Shown one piece after another: positions 11,861 through 22,430 of a stretch of DNA of 64,000 bases (positions within the stretch are counted from its first letter, which is position 1; the number at the start of each line of letters is the position of its first letter). The translations under genes were made by a program, and so were the position numbers. Origin of the DNA: Nelumbo lutea. Taxonomy: Eukaryota > Streptophyta > Magnoliopsida > Proteales > Nelumbonaceae. Location: positions 22,746,378 to 22,810,377 of the forward strand of contig JAKGHH010000008.1 in assembly GCA_022828595.1 (NCBI GenBank), written 5' to 3'. The notes under the pieces are model-generated. The model did no database searches. It worked only from the letters and a program-made list of their open reading frames with translations, and was not told the origin of the DNA.

Positions 11861-12039
11861 CCATGCCTACCTACCAAATTGTAGCTCAAAATTCCCTCGT
11901 TTAGCCCTCCCTTTCACCCCTCCCCCCCATCAAGCCTAGATCATATTCCAACAAATCTCATTAATTAGATCCTACCATCCATCATCCCAACTTCATGTGA
12001 CAAATCAGACATTGTCACTGTGTTTGGAGACCCAAAAAA

Positions 12040-12186
12040 ACCTAGCACTGTACGACACGACACGGGCCTGGGTCGTGGGCTGTGCCGAGCCGACCCCTAA
12101 ATTTTTCACCAGGGAGGGCAGCATAGCCCGTGACAGCCCGCAGGCCGTGCCATGCTGGCCCGACACAACCCACTTTACACCTCTAA
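12040..12186. mobile_element. GC-rich MITE-like block (weak)
   Basis: A GC-rich palindrome-like segment (ACGACACGGGCCTGGG ... CAGCCCGCAGGCCGTGCC) stands out from AT-rich flanks and ends TTTACACCTCTA, similar to hAT-type ends. No target duplication was found. The 67-69 aa frames over it are by-products of its base composition. Confidence 0.3.
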
Positions 12187-12238
12187 CCAATGTTGGGTAA
12201 ATCAAGAAATACATATCATTTCCAAAAAGGGATATTTA

Positions 12239-12356
12239 GGCTCAATTTGGAAAGAGTATAAATTCAAATATGTAAGTGCAAAACCTTGTATTTTGTATTA
12301 TTTTGTATGTATTTGCACTATATATATTTGTATTTGTAATCTTTCAAAACTGAACC
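12239..12356. mobile_element. Tourist-like MITE (GGCTCA family), TSD TTA
   Basis: Ends GGCTCAATTTGGAAAGAG and CTTTCAAAACTGAACC are imperfect inverted repeats. TTA lies on both sides (12236-12238 and 12357-12359). The interior has mirrored AAATATG/CATATTT-like motifs. Related copies lie at 21773-21996 and 45619-45719. The TTA target and short TIR fit the PIF/Harbinger (Tourist) group. Confidence 0.7.
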
Positions 12357-12359
12357 TTA

Positions 12360-12600
12360 GGTTGTGTTTGATTGCAATGCGAACTTATTTGCACTAATAT
12401 AAAACCATGGTAGTGCAAATTATGATTTACTTTTATTTCAAATTTACCTTACTTTGTTTTATTATGAAGTAAAATAAGACCTGAAATGAAATAAAGTAAA
12501 ACCCAAACTAAAATTAAGTCAAAATTTACATTCTTTTTTATTTTCACTCCTATACATTTGTACTAGTGCAAATAAAATTGCACTGCAACTAAACACAGCC
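12360..12600. mobile_element. Tourist-like MITE (GGTTGTG family), TSD TTA
   Basis: The left end GGTTGTGTTTGATTGCAATG and the right end CACTGCAACTAAACACAGCC are inverted repeats, with TTA at 12357-12359 and 12601-12603. Its left TTA is shared with the MITE at 12239-12356, so the two are directly abutted. It is non-coding and AT-rich inside. Confidence 0.75.
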
Positions 12601-12899
12601 TTAGGAATTGGGATTCACATTCTCCTTTTGCAAGAAAACTATAAAAATATTAAATTAAAGACTTCAAAATATGTACATCCAGTCCTTGGAGGGTAGTTGA
12701 AATACCAATTCAGAAAGCCCCCTCCAACCCTAGGTAGCTAATTCATGAGCTAGTAAATTCTATTGTCTATTTACATACTTGAAAGTATATACATCAAAAG
12801 ACCTCCTAAGAAAGTGGAAACTATCTCTATATAGTTTATTGGCCCTGTTGAAGACTTGCAATCTACAATATTATATATTTGCATAAATATGTATAATTT

Positions 12900-13084
12900 T
12901 AGAGTGAGTTCATTGGCCAACCCAAGCCCAACCAAGGCCAGAGCCCAACCCGAATGCATCATATTAAAGTGCGAGCTAGGCTTATGTTGGAAAAATCAGG
13001 TTTGACTTCAGGACTTAAGCCCAGATTTTAGAATGATCCGGATTGACCATAAACCTTACCCAACTCGCCCGACTTGCACCCCTA
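12900..13084 (-). mobile_element. Partial hAT-like MITE (GGGGTGCAA family)
   Basis: The right end reads GACTTGCACCCCTA. The reverse complement of the block resembles the left half of the element at 29932-30290, with shared CCAACCC, GGCTTAAG and TTTTTCCAAC-type stretches. The other end is missing or too decayed to place. Confidence 0.45.
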
Positions 13085-14581
13085 CAAAGGATTATGTCCA
13101 AGCTGCAATGAACCCATTATGTAGTTGATGCAGTATATCAAATTTGGGTATGAGGATTTGGAACACCTAAACAATATCAAGGGGTGCCTTCAAAAGATTA
13201 TGGCTAAGGTGCAATTAACCCATTATTTCAATTTTCAAACATTACTTCGAAAATATAAGTAAATGGATAATACCAAGTGATGCATGTAACTGGTATTTTC
13301 AATTTATATTGACCTAGCCGGTCAGACCTTTCAACCCATCATTTCGTCATGGTTCCAATTCAGATTAACCGTTGACTATATCAGCAACCCACTAATCTGG
13401 TCGGTTGAACCAAGCCAACCAACAACCTATTTGACCTAGTCAACGGGTTAATTACAAATTGCAATATATGCTTTTTTTAAGTTAATTTTTTTTTTAACAA
13501 CACCTATATCTATGTATGTGGGGGCATGAGTAAAACTATATAGCATTATTTTCTGCATCTGATAGGTTGTTTGAACATTGTGATCAATGGAATATTGGGG
13601 TACCTATATTAAATATGATTAGATTTGATTATAATGAGTATATTAGATTTTGTGTAGATATTAGTATTATATACTTGACTATTATTATATGTGGTTATAA
13701 TGTATCAAGTTGGAGTGGAATTGATTCACATTCAACTATAGATAGGATAGATGCTCTTGAAGTGAACATCTAGCATGTTGCAAAAGAGAAAATTTGTAGA
13801 ATTTGATGTTCTCCAACATGAATGTTATCTTGCTGTGAGTTTTAAAAACAAATCAAAACCATTTAATTTGAAAATAAAATGGTTATTTAAAGGGGGATTT
13901 ACAATATGAAATGTTTTTCTTGTTGCCAGTCTCAAAAATAAATCGAAAACCATCTGGTTTAAAATAAATTGATTTTCAAAACAAAAAAGAAAAAACACAA
14001 AAAAGCACGTTTTTAGTTGTATATGTGTTTTGTTTTCAAAACTGAGACCAGAAACATATTCCTTAGTTTATGATTTCAAAAGATGTTTTCATCCGATTCT
14101 CTAATACTATGTTATATAAATCATATAGTTTCTACGTTACAATTTTTTTAAACTGTTATTTTGATAGTTTAAAAAGAATGTATTGTTTATTGAAACGAAA
14201 CTAACTTGTTTTTTCTCTGTAAAAACAAAACAAAATTCAAGAAGTTGTTTTTTGCCAATTAATGTGGCGATTTCAAAAACATTCAAGTTGTAGAACTCCC
14301 ACAATTTATGGTTTAAAGAGCATGCTTTCATACATACATAATATTTGTATTCTAATTTGATGGTTCCAAAAATAAGGATTCTTTTAAAACAAAAATGACT
14401 TGGCTTTTCAAAACAAAAATTTGGTTCAAAAACGTCGCTGATGTGACAACTTTAATAAAAGAATGAAACAAGAACACCCATGGTGTAGATCGAGTCTGAA
14501 TCTGCTCACAACAAAAAACTGTATTACCAATTTCTAGTATCATCGTATCTGCAAATTGCAGATATAGTGGGTCCCAGTCTC
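13085..14581. other. AT-rich intergenic stretch
   Basis: No gene, RNA gene or complete element recognised. The part from about 13790 to 14470 repeats short motifs such as TTTCAAAACAAAAA and AACCAT(C/T)TGGTTT in both orientations, which suggests old fold-back sequence. Confidence 0.4.
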
Positions 14582-14589
14582 ATGGTGAG

Positions 14590-15061
14590 TAGACTTGTTC
14601 ATGGGCCAGGCCGGGCCGGGTTTTCACTCTGTATTAATATAATTTTTTAAGGCCCAAGCCCGAGCTTGGCACTCATAAAAAGCCCGAAGCCCGGGCCTGG
14701 GGTTGAACCCAAAATTTAGTTCATACCGTTAGCGGCTGAATAGAGAGAGAGAGAGATTATAAAGAAAAGAATAAAAAATGTATATATTAAATTATAAATA
14801 TATGTTTTAATAAATATTATATTATTTTTATATTTTATATAATATATAAAATACATATTATATATTTTATAAAATATATAATGCTGAGTTTGGTCGGGCC
14901 GAGATTTTTTGACAAATCCTAAGCTCGACCCGAAACACAGTCGGGCTTACTGTGTTAGGCCCGAAATTAGGCCCGCGGGCCTAATTAAATGACCAAGCCC
15001 GACAAAGATACGGGATGGGCCAGGCCAGGCCATCGAGCTACCCGGCCCATGAACAAATCTA
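14590..15061. mobile_element. hAT-type MITE, perfect 8-bp TSD ATGGTGAG
   Basis: Terminal inverted repeats TAGACTTGTTCATGGGCC and GGCCCATGAACAAATCTA bound a 472-bp element. ATGGTGAG precedes it (14582-14589) and follows it (15062-15069). GC-rich arms full of GGCCCGAGC-type motifs flank an AT-rich centre. An 8-bp duplication and TAG...CTA ends fit the hAT superfamily. No transposase is encoded. Relatives lie at 32236-32705 and 57904-58466. Confidence 0.88.
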
Positions 15062-15325
15062 ATGGTGAGATATGTGGGCACATATCACATTGGAAGCGTA
15101 TTGGAACACTTTTTGTTGTGAGCATATCCAAGTCTATATAGAACACCCATTTAATTTACAAGTACCACATGGGCATTCTTGATGATAAATTTGATTGTAC
15201 TTTCCATTTTTTTACACAAGAGGCCTTCACCTTTAATAAAGTATTCAATCATGCCCAAAAAAGACACTACACTCCATCCTAGTAAGAAAAAGCAACATGG
15301 ATAAATACCTCAATTATTTCTCTTA

Positions 15326-15646
15326 GGGCCATAACAATCTTTTTATTCATTTACCTTGCATAAGGGGAGAAGATACTTTAATACAAATTTTGCATCATAA
15401 AATTTGATGCAAATTTTGCATCACCTTCCTACTATCTCAATTCTCTCTCATATAAAGTGGGGACCACATCATATTGCTTTCTACATCACTCACAAACAAA
15501 TAATCCACCTGCCTTCATTCTCCTTATATATAGTGAGAACCACTTAATTTTACTTCTTGCAAACAAATAATCAGAATTTATACTCAGTCTATTTGCACTT
15601 TCATACATTAATGCAAATGAAATTCGCGTTGCAAACAAATTGAGCC
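15326..15646. mobile_element. Probable Tourist-like MITE, TTA at right end
   Basis: The right end ...GCAAACAAATTGAGCC is followed by TTA (15647-15649), and the TTA at 15323-15325 is a possible left partner. The interior shares ATATAAAGTGGGGACCAC and TTTGCATCA motifs, in inverted orientation, with the block at 22780-23000, so both belong to one repeat family. The left end is uncertain. Confidence 0.4.
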
Positions 15647-15649
15647 TTA

Positions 15650-15901
15650 GGCTGCATTTTGGAATCAGTGTAAAATGTCACCAGTGTAAAAATACACCGA
15701 TAGTGTTTTACATTGAACTGTAAAAGTGACCGTTGCTTTTTGAAAAATGCGATGGGTGGAAGAGTGTAATGCTTTACATCGATTATTGATGTAAAACTTT
15801 ATGTCAATCATGCAAAATTTACATGCAAATACAATGCCTACAAAACCAAACCGATGTAAATTTAAGTTGATTCTTGATTTACATCGCTTCCAAATGCAGC
15901 C
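15650..15901. mobile_element. Tourist-like MITE (GGCTGCATTT family), TSD TTA
   Basis: Ends GGCTGCATTTTGGAATC and GCTTCCAAATGCAGCC are inverted repeats. TTA flanks it at 15647-15649 and 15902-15904. Motifs of the type (T)GATGTAAA recur inside in both orientations. Its left TTA is shared with the preceding MITE-like block. Confidence 0.75.
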
Positions 15902-15904
15902 TTA

Positions 15905-16118
15905 ATGATTGAAATTGTTATTTTGTAATGGGAAAAAGGCGCTTAATTTATTCAAATAGTTAACCCCACCCACTTTCATTCAAGATGGAGAGAAGTATAA
16001 GCATGCATGACAATATAGAAAAATTCAAAGACAAGACACCCAGATTCCAGCATGGGCAAAAATATTTGCTTCTGAAAAATAAACAAAGAAAAGTCTTAAT
16101 TTCATGGGTCCCACAAAG

Positions 16119-16176
<58 letters not shown>

Positions 16177-16709
16177 ATGATGATGATGATGATATGGGAT
16201 TACACAAAAAAAAACAGTGATTTCCACTTAACAGTATTATGACCCTGCATATATATTATTAGGTAATGTTTCATAGGTCACAATCATTGATGCTTCAAAG
16301 ATGATGGTGGTTTGGCCGGATTCACTTGACCATGTTGATCTGTTTACTCCATACTTCTGTTTCTTAAAAGAGAAGAAGAATAAGAAAAACTCTATCTTAT
16401 TGCCATAATTGTATAGAGAAACAATAACTACTTTAATGGTTGTTTTACATCACTTTCATGCCCAATGGATTTTATTGATATCTATTGCTTTCAGCTCATT
16501 ATGACTTCGGCCTTTTGCTTTATTTTTCATACTTGTATACTTATTACTTTCCTTCAATTCTAGGCTAAGTCCTTAGTCTGAACCACTTGATTTGAGGGAG
16601 AGGGAATGAATGTATATTTAATTCAAACCATGGTAGTAAAGTTAATCCTTTTTGACTAAAAGCATTGTTTATGATTCAACACACATGGACATGTTGAAAT
16701 GCTCTAAAG
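15905..16709. other. Intergenic stretch with microsatellites
   Basis: No gene is recognisable. It contains the (TTA)n tract listed separately. Confidence 0.45.
16120..16193. repeat. Microsatellite (TTA)n followed by (ATG)n
   Basis: About 18 uninterrupted TTA units at 16120-16174, then about five ATG units (16177-16193). It produces the poly-Ile/poly-Met frame across 15985-16242, which is not a gene. Confidence 0.95.
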
Positions 16710-17422
16710 GTACTTGATGAGGGTAGATTTAGCCTTTCAGCAAAATTGTGACACGTGGCACCTCATGACAATTAGGCAAATACCCAAGTAACAACTTACG
16801 AAGTTGGTGACTCACCTGGGCACCGGTTTGGTTGGCTTGGTGCGGCCTGGCGCGATCTACAGCGGCCTACATGTGGCCTGCGCGACCTGCGGGCGGCCTA
16901 CACGACCTGCGCGCGGCCTGGCATGACCTGCGCGGCCTGCGCGACCTGGCCGACCTGGATCAGCCTAGCACATGATCCGACCTAGCCACCCATAAGACGC
17001 CCACCGATGAACCACAACGGCTTACCCCACGAGCTCGGTAGCTCGCCAAGGAGCTCACCAAGGAGCTCGGTAGCTCACCAAAGAGCCAGGCAGCTCGGCA
17101 TAGCTACCCCGGGCAGCTTGCCACTTGTAGGGTAGCTCCGTACAGGAGTAGTTTGGTATATCGCAGGAAGATCTCCTGCCTGACAACCTGGCCTAGACAC
17201 CAACGCACCGACTGACATAGGCGCTGACCTGACAACCTGGCCCATACACCGACTCGCCGACTGACGCAGGCGCCACCCTAACAACCTGGCCCAGGCGCCG
17301 ACCTGACACAAGCGCCAGCCTGACGACCTCGAGGAGTTCACCACCATACCCCAGTTCTGACGGGATGTGACGAGTCTTACCATTTGGAGGCTTTTCACCC
17401 ACCTAACCCGCGAGGACTCCGA

Positions 17423-17430
17423 TATATAAA
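17423..17430 (+). promoter_or_regulatory. TATA box in 5' LTR
   Basis: TATATAAA, followed by AGACCTCACCCCCCAAAGG. The same sequence lies at the matching place in the 3' LTR. This would drive the genomic transcript of the element. Confidence 0.6.
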
Positions 17431-17752
17431 GACCTCACCCCCCAAAGGGGAGAGGATGGAAAAAATGGAGGTAATCCATGCTCTCTAGCTCTCTTATTTC
17501 TCCAATATCATCTTCAAAGCTCTCTACAATCAAAGTGCTAACTTAAGCTTCGAAGAGCCCCCGCTGGGAAAATACCCCCGGGTCCTCTGATTCAGTTCTC
17601 GCAGGTCCCTCAGCTCCTGCCGCCTACAAAGAGAAGGAAAAGATTGAGTTTTCGCAGGTCCCTCAACTCCCACTACCTACAAAGGAAAGAAGACCACCTC
17701 ATGTAAAGGGCAGTCAGGTTGCGCTGCACCAGGGAGCTCTACCATTGTCACA

Positions 17753-18178
17753 TGTCGCCTAGTAGGGAGCTCGCCACCAGGTAGATCTCCACCAGGGAGT
17801 TCGCCACCAGGCAGTTCGCCACCAGGCAGCTTGCCACCAGGTAGCTCTCCACTAGGGAGTTTGCCACCAGGCAGTTCGCCACCAGGGAGCTCGCCACCAG
17901 GGAGTTCACCGCCAGGTAGTTCGTCACCAGGGAGTTCAGTACCAAGCAATTCGCCACCAGGCAGTTCGTCACTAGGTAGTTCACCACTAGGGAGTTCATC
18001 ACCAGGCAGTTCGCCACCAGGGAGCTCGCCACTACGGAGTTCACCACGAGGCAGTTCGTCACCAGGTAGTTCGCCACCAGGGAGTTCGCCACCAGGCAGT
18101 TTGCCACCAGGGAGCTCACCACCAGGCAGTTCGCCACCAAGCAGTTTGTCACCAAGTAGCTCATCACCAAGGCATGTC
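17753..18178. repeat. 15-bp minisatellite in 5' LTR (about 28 units)
   Basis: Units follow CCACCAGG(C/G)AGTTCG with scattered changes. Because the period is a multiple of three and stops are rare, several frames on both strands stay open: the plus strand gives Ser-Pro-Pro-Gly-Ser repeats and the minus strand gives Gly-Glu-Leu-Pro-Gly repeats. There are no splice signals, start context or domains that would make this a gene. Confidence 0.92.
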
Positions 18179-18263
18179 ACCACCGGGTCAAATAACGAGG
18201 TACTTAGCCAAAAAAAATTGTACATCACAAAAAATTGGTACGTGACCAGAAACGGTTACATCA

Positions 18264-18284
18264 ATTAGCGTCGTCTGTTGGAAC
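18264..18284 (+). other. Primer-binding-like site
   Basis: ATTAGCGTCGTCTGTTGG plus AAC sits directly after the 5' LTR. It resembles the conserved sequence after plant gypsy 5' LTRs, with a few transitions (GGC to AGC, GCC to GTC, GTGG to GTTG). Confidence 0.65.
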
Positions 18285-18712
18285 ACGCTACAAAAAGCTA
18301 AGTTCTCATCCTATAAAAGCTAATTTCTCATCTTACCAAAGCTAAGTTCTCACTTTTTAGAAATTGAAGCTATCAGTTTATAGTTTACATTTTTTATGAA
18401 CTCAAAGACTATGTAGGGAGCTAACAGACTAAATAGCTCTACCAACCTTACTTTCAATTCAAATAATGCCTCATTTGTCCTCTCCGCAAGGTCCCCCCTA
18501 CAAAGATGAGTTCTTTGTGGCTTCCGTGGGAGTTGGCGGCCAGCAGACTACATAGGCGCCCTTACCGATCGAGCCTTCCAAGGCTCTTGTGTGAGTTGGC
18601 GACCTAAAGTTAGTAGTGCTGCCCCCGAAGGTCGAGCTCCTAGTAGCTTCTTGTAGGAGTGGGTGATCGGCATTATGAGGCTGATGCAGCACAATCATAG
18701 CTCGACACCTCA

Positions 18713-19330
18713 CAGGCAAAGCCTACGGGCCACATTACTGCTTAAGACCCGGTCGCCTCTCCGGCACGGGCAAAGTCAAAAAAGAGTAGACTATGAGTCA
18801 CTCCCAAAGCCTATGGGCCACATTACTGCTTAAGACCCGATCACCTCTCTGGCACGGGTAAAGAAAAAAAAAAGTAGACTACGAGTCACTCCCAAAGCCT
18901 ACAGGCCGCATTACTGCTTAAGACCCGGTCGCCTCTCCGGCACGGGCAAAGTAAAAAAAGAGTAGACTACGAGTCACTCCCAAAGCCTATGGGCCACATT
19001 ACTGCTTAAGACCCGATCACCTCTTCGACACGGGTAAAGGAAAAAAAAGTAGACTACGAGTCACTCCCAAAGCCTACGAGCCGCATTACTGCTTAAGACC
19101 CGGTCGCCTCTCCGGCACGGGTAAAGTCAAAAAAGAGTAGAATACGAGTCACTCCCAAAGCCTACGTACCACATTACTGCTTAAGACCCAGTCGCCTCTC
19201 CGGCACAGGCAAAAGACAAAGTAGAGTAGACTACGAGTCACTCTCAAAGCTTACGAGCCACACTATTGCTAAATATCCAGTCGCTTCCTCAACAGGAGCA
19301 AAATCAGCAAAAGTGAACTATAAGTTGCCC
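18713..19330. repeat. 88-bp tandem array, about 7 units, internal region
   Basis: The motif CACATTACTGCTTAAGACCC (or CGCATTACTG) starts at about 18731, 18819, 18907, 18995, 19082, 19170 and 19259. Each unit also holds a CGCCTCTCCGGCACGGG stretch and AGTAGACTACGAGTCACTCC. Later units are more diverged. The array fills about half of the internal region, where coding sequence would be in an autonomous element. Confidence 0.9.
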
Positions 19331-19498
19331 CAGATCCTAAGGGCTACACTACTGAACTGGCGGAGATCCCCTCACCTTACTGGCAGCTCACCACATACAA
19401 GCAACTCCCGAAGCCTAAGGAATTGGATTAGCACATACCAGCTCATCGACTTACGGGCCAAAAGAAATCTACTTCCTTCGCTGAGTTACACTCAGCTC

Positions 19499-19514
19499 GG
19501 GAGTGGGGGGCAAT
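19499..19514 (+). other. Polypurine tract
   Basis: GGGAGTGGGGGGCAAT immediately upstream of the 3' LTR. It is the expected plus-strand primer for reverse transcription. Confidence 0.75.
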
Positions 19515-20224
19515 TGATGAAGGCAGATTTGGCCTTCCAGTGAAATTGTGACACGTGGCACCTCGTGACAACTAGGCAAACACCTAGGCAACAACTCACG
19601 AAGTTGGTGACCCAATCGAACACTAGTCTGACTGGCATGGCGTGACCTGCACGCGACATGCGCACGGCCTGGCGTGACCTGCGTGCGGCTTGCACGACCT
19701 GTGGGCGGCCTGGCACGGCCTGCGCGGCCTGGCGCGGCCTATGCGACCTAGCCGACCTAGATTAGCCTAGCACATGATTTGACATAGCCGCCCATAAGAC
19801 GCCCACTGATGAACCACAACGGCTTACCCCACGAGCTCGGTAGCTCACCAAAGAGCCAGGCAACTCGACAGAGCTCACCACAAGCAGCTCGGCATAGCTA
19901 CCCAGGGCAGCTCGCCACTTGTAGGGTAGCTCCGTACAGGAGTAGTTTGGCATATCGCAGGAAAATCTCCTACCTGGCAACCTGGCCTAGACACCAACCC
20001 ACCGACTAACACAGGCGCCAACCTGACAACTTGGCCCAGACACTGACCCATTGACTGACGCAGGCGCCGCCCTGACAACTTGGCCCAAGCGCCGACCTGG
20101 CCGCCTGACACAAGTGCCAGCCTGACGACCTCAAGGAGTTCACCACCGTACCCCGATTCTGACGGGATGTGACGAGTCTTACCGTTTGGAGGCTTTTCAC
20201 CCACCTAACCCGCGAGGACTTCGG

Positions 20225-20232
20225 TATATAAA
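20225..20232 (+). promoter_or_regulatory. TATA box in 3' LTR
   Basis: TATATAAA followed by AGACCTCACCCCCCAAAGG, as in the 5' LTR. Confidence 0.55.
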
Positions 20233-20572
20233 GACCTCACCCCCCAAAGGGAAGAGGATGGAAAAAATGGAGCTAATCCCTGCTCTCTAACTCTCTCATT
20301 TCTCCAATATCATCTTCAAAGCACTCTACAATCAGAGTGCTAACTTAAGCGTCGGAGAGCCCCCACCGGGAAAATACCTCTGGGTCCTCTGATTCAATTC
20401 TCGCAGGTCCCTCAGCTCCCACCGCCTACAAAGAGGAGGAAAAGATGGAGTTTTCGCAAGTCCCTCAACTCCTACTTTCTACAAAGGAAAGAAGACCACC
20501 TCATGCAGAGGGTAGTCAGGTTGCGCTGCACCAGGGAGCTCCACCATTGTCACAGGTCGCCTAGTAGGGAGC

Positions 20573-21425
20573 TCACCACCAGGTAGCTGTCCACCAGGGA
20601 GTTCGCCACCAGGCAATTTGCCACCAGGTAGCTCTCCACCAGGGAGTTCTCCACCAGGCAGTTCGCCACTAGGGAGTTCGCCACCAGGAAGTTTGCCACC
20701 AGGCAGTTCACCACCAGGGAGCTCGCCACCAGGGAGTTCGCTACCAGGCAGTTTGTCACCAAGGAGTTCGCCACCAGGCAGTTCGCCACTAGGGAGCTCG
20801 CCACCAGGCAGTTCGCCACTAGGGAGCTCGCCACCAGGGAGCTTGCCACTAGGGAGTTCGCCACCAGGCAGTTCGTCACCAGGCAGTTCGCCACCAGGGA
20901 GTTCGCCACCAAGGAGCTCGCCACCAGGCAGTTCGCCACCAGGTAGCTCTCCACCAGGGAGTTCTCCACCAGGCAGTTTGCCACTAGGGAGTTCGCCACC
21001 AGGCAATTTGCCACTAGGCAGTTTGCCACCAGGCAGTTCACCACCAGGGAGCTCGCCACCAGGGAGTTCGCTGCCAGGCAGTTCGTCACCAGGGAGTTCA
21101 CCACCAGGCAGTTTGCCACTAGGGAGCTCGCCACCAGGGAGCTTGCCACTAGGGAGTTCGCCACCAGGCAGTTTGTCACCAGGCAGTTCGCCACCAGGGA
21201 GTTCGCCACCAGGGAGCTCGCCACCAGGCAGTTTTCCACCAGGCAGTTCACCACCAGGGAGCTCGCCACCAGGGAGCTTGCCACTAGGGAGTTCGCCACC
21301 AGGCAGTTCGTCACCAAGCAGTTCGCCACTAGGGAGTTCGCCACCAGGGAGCTCGCCACCAGGCAGTTCGCTACCAGGTAGTTCGCCACCAAGCAGTTTG
21401 TCACCAAGTAGCTCATCACCAAGGC
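20573..21425. repeat. 15-bp minisatellite in 3' LTR (about 57 units)
   Basis: Same unit as in the 5' LTR, with higher-order blocks in which runs of several units recur (for example around 20641-20700, 20950-21000 and 21110-21300). It opens frames of about 310-330 codons on both strands, which are not genes. Confidence 0.92.
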
Positions 21426-21520
21426 ACGTCACCACCGGGTCAAATAACAAGGTACTTAACCAAAAAAATTTATACATCACAAAAAATTGGTGCGTGACCA
21501 GAAACGGTTACATCAGTACT

Positions 21521-21769
21521 GCTTGCTTCTTTGGACCAACACCCTAACTAAGGCAATAAACTAAACTTTTGTGGGGTGTTAGTAAACGAGATCAAATCAG
21601 TCCCCACAAGATTGCCCCCCACAATGTCCCATAGCACATCCAGCCATGTATTGAAAACATCTTTTGATGATAATACCAGAAATGATGATGTCATCATCGG
21701 GAAATGTTTCCAATACATGGCAGGGATGTGTTATGGGAGGCAATCTTGTGGGGGGGCTGATTTAAATTC
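21521..21769. other. Short intergenic stretch
   Basis: No feature recognised. CCACAAGATTGCCCCCCACA (about 21604) is mirrored by GGGAGGCAATCTTGTGGGGG (about 21735), an inverted repeat that may mark the ends of a small fold-back element. Confidence 0.4.
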
Positions 21770-21772
21770 TTA

Positions 21773-21996
21773 GACTCAGTTTGGAAAGAGTACAAATACA
21801 AATATGTACAATATAAATATATAAAAAATAACACAATATGTAAGGTTTTGCACGCTCCATATTTGTATTTGTACTTAAGCTCAGTTTGGAAGCAGTGCAA
21901 ATGTAAATATGTACAGCATAAATACATACAAAATAATACAAAATATAAGGTTTTGCACTCTATATATTTGCATTTGTACACCTTCCAAATTCAGCC
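21773..21996. mobile_element. Two tandem Tourist-like MITEs (GGCTCA family)
   Basis: TTA (21770-21772) precedes GACTCAGTTTGGAAAGAG, and TTA (21997-21999) follows CTTCCAAATTCAGCC. A second left end, AAGCTCAGTTTGGAAGCAG, starts near 21878. Two related units are therefore joined head to tail and the first has lost its right end. Same family as 12239-12356 and 45619-45719. Confidence 0.6.
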
Positions 21997-21999
21997 TTA

Positions 22000-22430
22000 G
22001 TAAACATATTCTTCTAATTTGCATTTTACACAGTTGACATGCCTCTACGGTTTGGCCCACATGATTGATTGATTAGGGTTTTCATTCTTTAACCTGTGGG
22101 TTTTAGGTTTTGATTGATCTGCTCCATGGGGTTATGCTAACCCCTGAATTCTAATTCATTTTCATTTTCATCTTCATTGTTTTTTTTTTTCCTTCACCAG
22201 TGTAAAAAGTGACACATTAGTACCTATAAACTAAATTCCAACTTAAATAAATGGGTTTTAGAATTTTAAAATATGTTATCAAAAGTACAATTGATTGAAA
22301 GGCCGTGGGTTGGATTGGCTTTGGAAATTGTGTGTTGCTGAGTTGGTCAGGTTGGTTTGGGTGGAAACATTGTTGGGTCAGGTTAGGGGGGAGACAAACC
22401 TACACAAAATTCGACCTGTTGGCATCCTTA
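22000..22430. other. Intergenic stretch
   Basis: No gene or complete element recognised. GGGTTGGATTGGC and GGTTGGTTTGGGT motifs about 22310-22380, facing the TTCGACCTG motif near 22411, may be an eroded hAT-like MITE. Confidence 0.35.

Larger units (their letters stand above)
16715..18263 (+). repeat. 5' LTR of the non-autonomous element
   Basis: Starts TGATGAGGGTAGATTT and ends GGTTACATCA. In order: GACACGTGGCACCTC near the start (about 16750), a GC-rich region built on GCGGCCTGCGCGACCTG-like motifs (about 16840-16970), GAGCTCGGTAGCTCACC-like repeats (about 17030-17100), a TATA box (17423), the CTAACTTAAGCTTCGAAGAG motif (about 17540), then a 15-bp minisatellite. It is longer than a typical LTR because of these arrays. 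Confidence 0.88.
19515..21515 (+). repeat. 3' LTR of the non-autonomous element
   Basis: Starts TGATGAAGGCAGATTTGG and ends GGTTACATCA. It has the same order of parts as the 5' LTR but with many substitutions outside the arrays, so the insertion is not very recent. The minisatellite has expanded to roughly twice the 5' copy. Confidence 0.9.
16710..21520 (+). mobile_element. Complete non-autonomous LTR retrotransposon, TSD GTACT
   Basis: A perfect 5-bp target duplication GTACT (16710-16714 and 21516-21520) encloses a 5' LTR (16715-18263), an internal region (18264-19514) and a 3' LTR (19515-21515). Both LTRs start TGATGA and end ACATCA. The primer-binding-like sequence ATTAGCGTCGTCTGTTGGAAC is one or two changes from the ATTGGCGCCGTCTGTGGGAA seen after the 5' LTR of many plant gypsy elements. 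A purine tract precedes the 3' LTR. The 1.25-kb interior has no gag or pol and is mostly an 88-bp tandem array, so it must be mobilised by a gypsy partner. The LTRs differ in length (about 1.55 and 2.0 kb), mainly through a minisatellite. Confidence 0.9.

Noticed and set aside
16120..16242. Frame with a poly-isoleucine run
   Set aside because: Produced by the (TTA)n microsatellite.
17677..18268. Similar repeat frames of 140-183 codons in the 5' LTR
   Set aside because: Same minisatellite as above, in the other LTR.
18713..19330. Possible CRISPR-like array (regular repeats)
   Set aside because: The whole 88-bp unit is repeated with no unique spacers, and it sits in a plant retrotransposon.
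20479..21547. Open frames of 290-333 codons on both strands (Gly-Glu-Leu-Pro or Ser-Pro-Pro-Gly repeats)
   Set aside because: They are all readings of a 15-bp minisatellite inside an LTR. Length of frame is explained by the period being a multiple of three. No domain, start context or exon structure.
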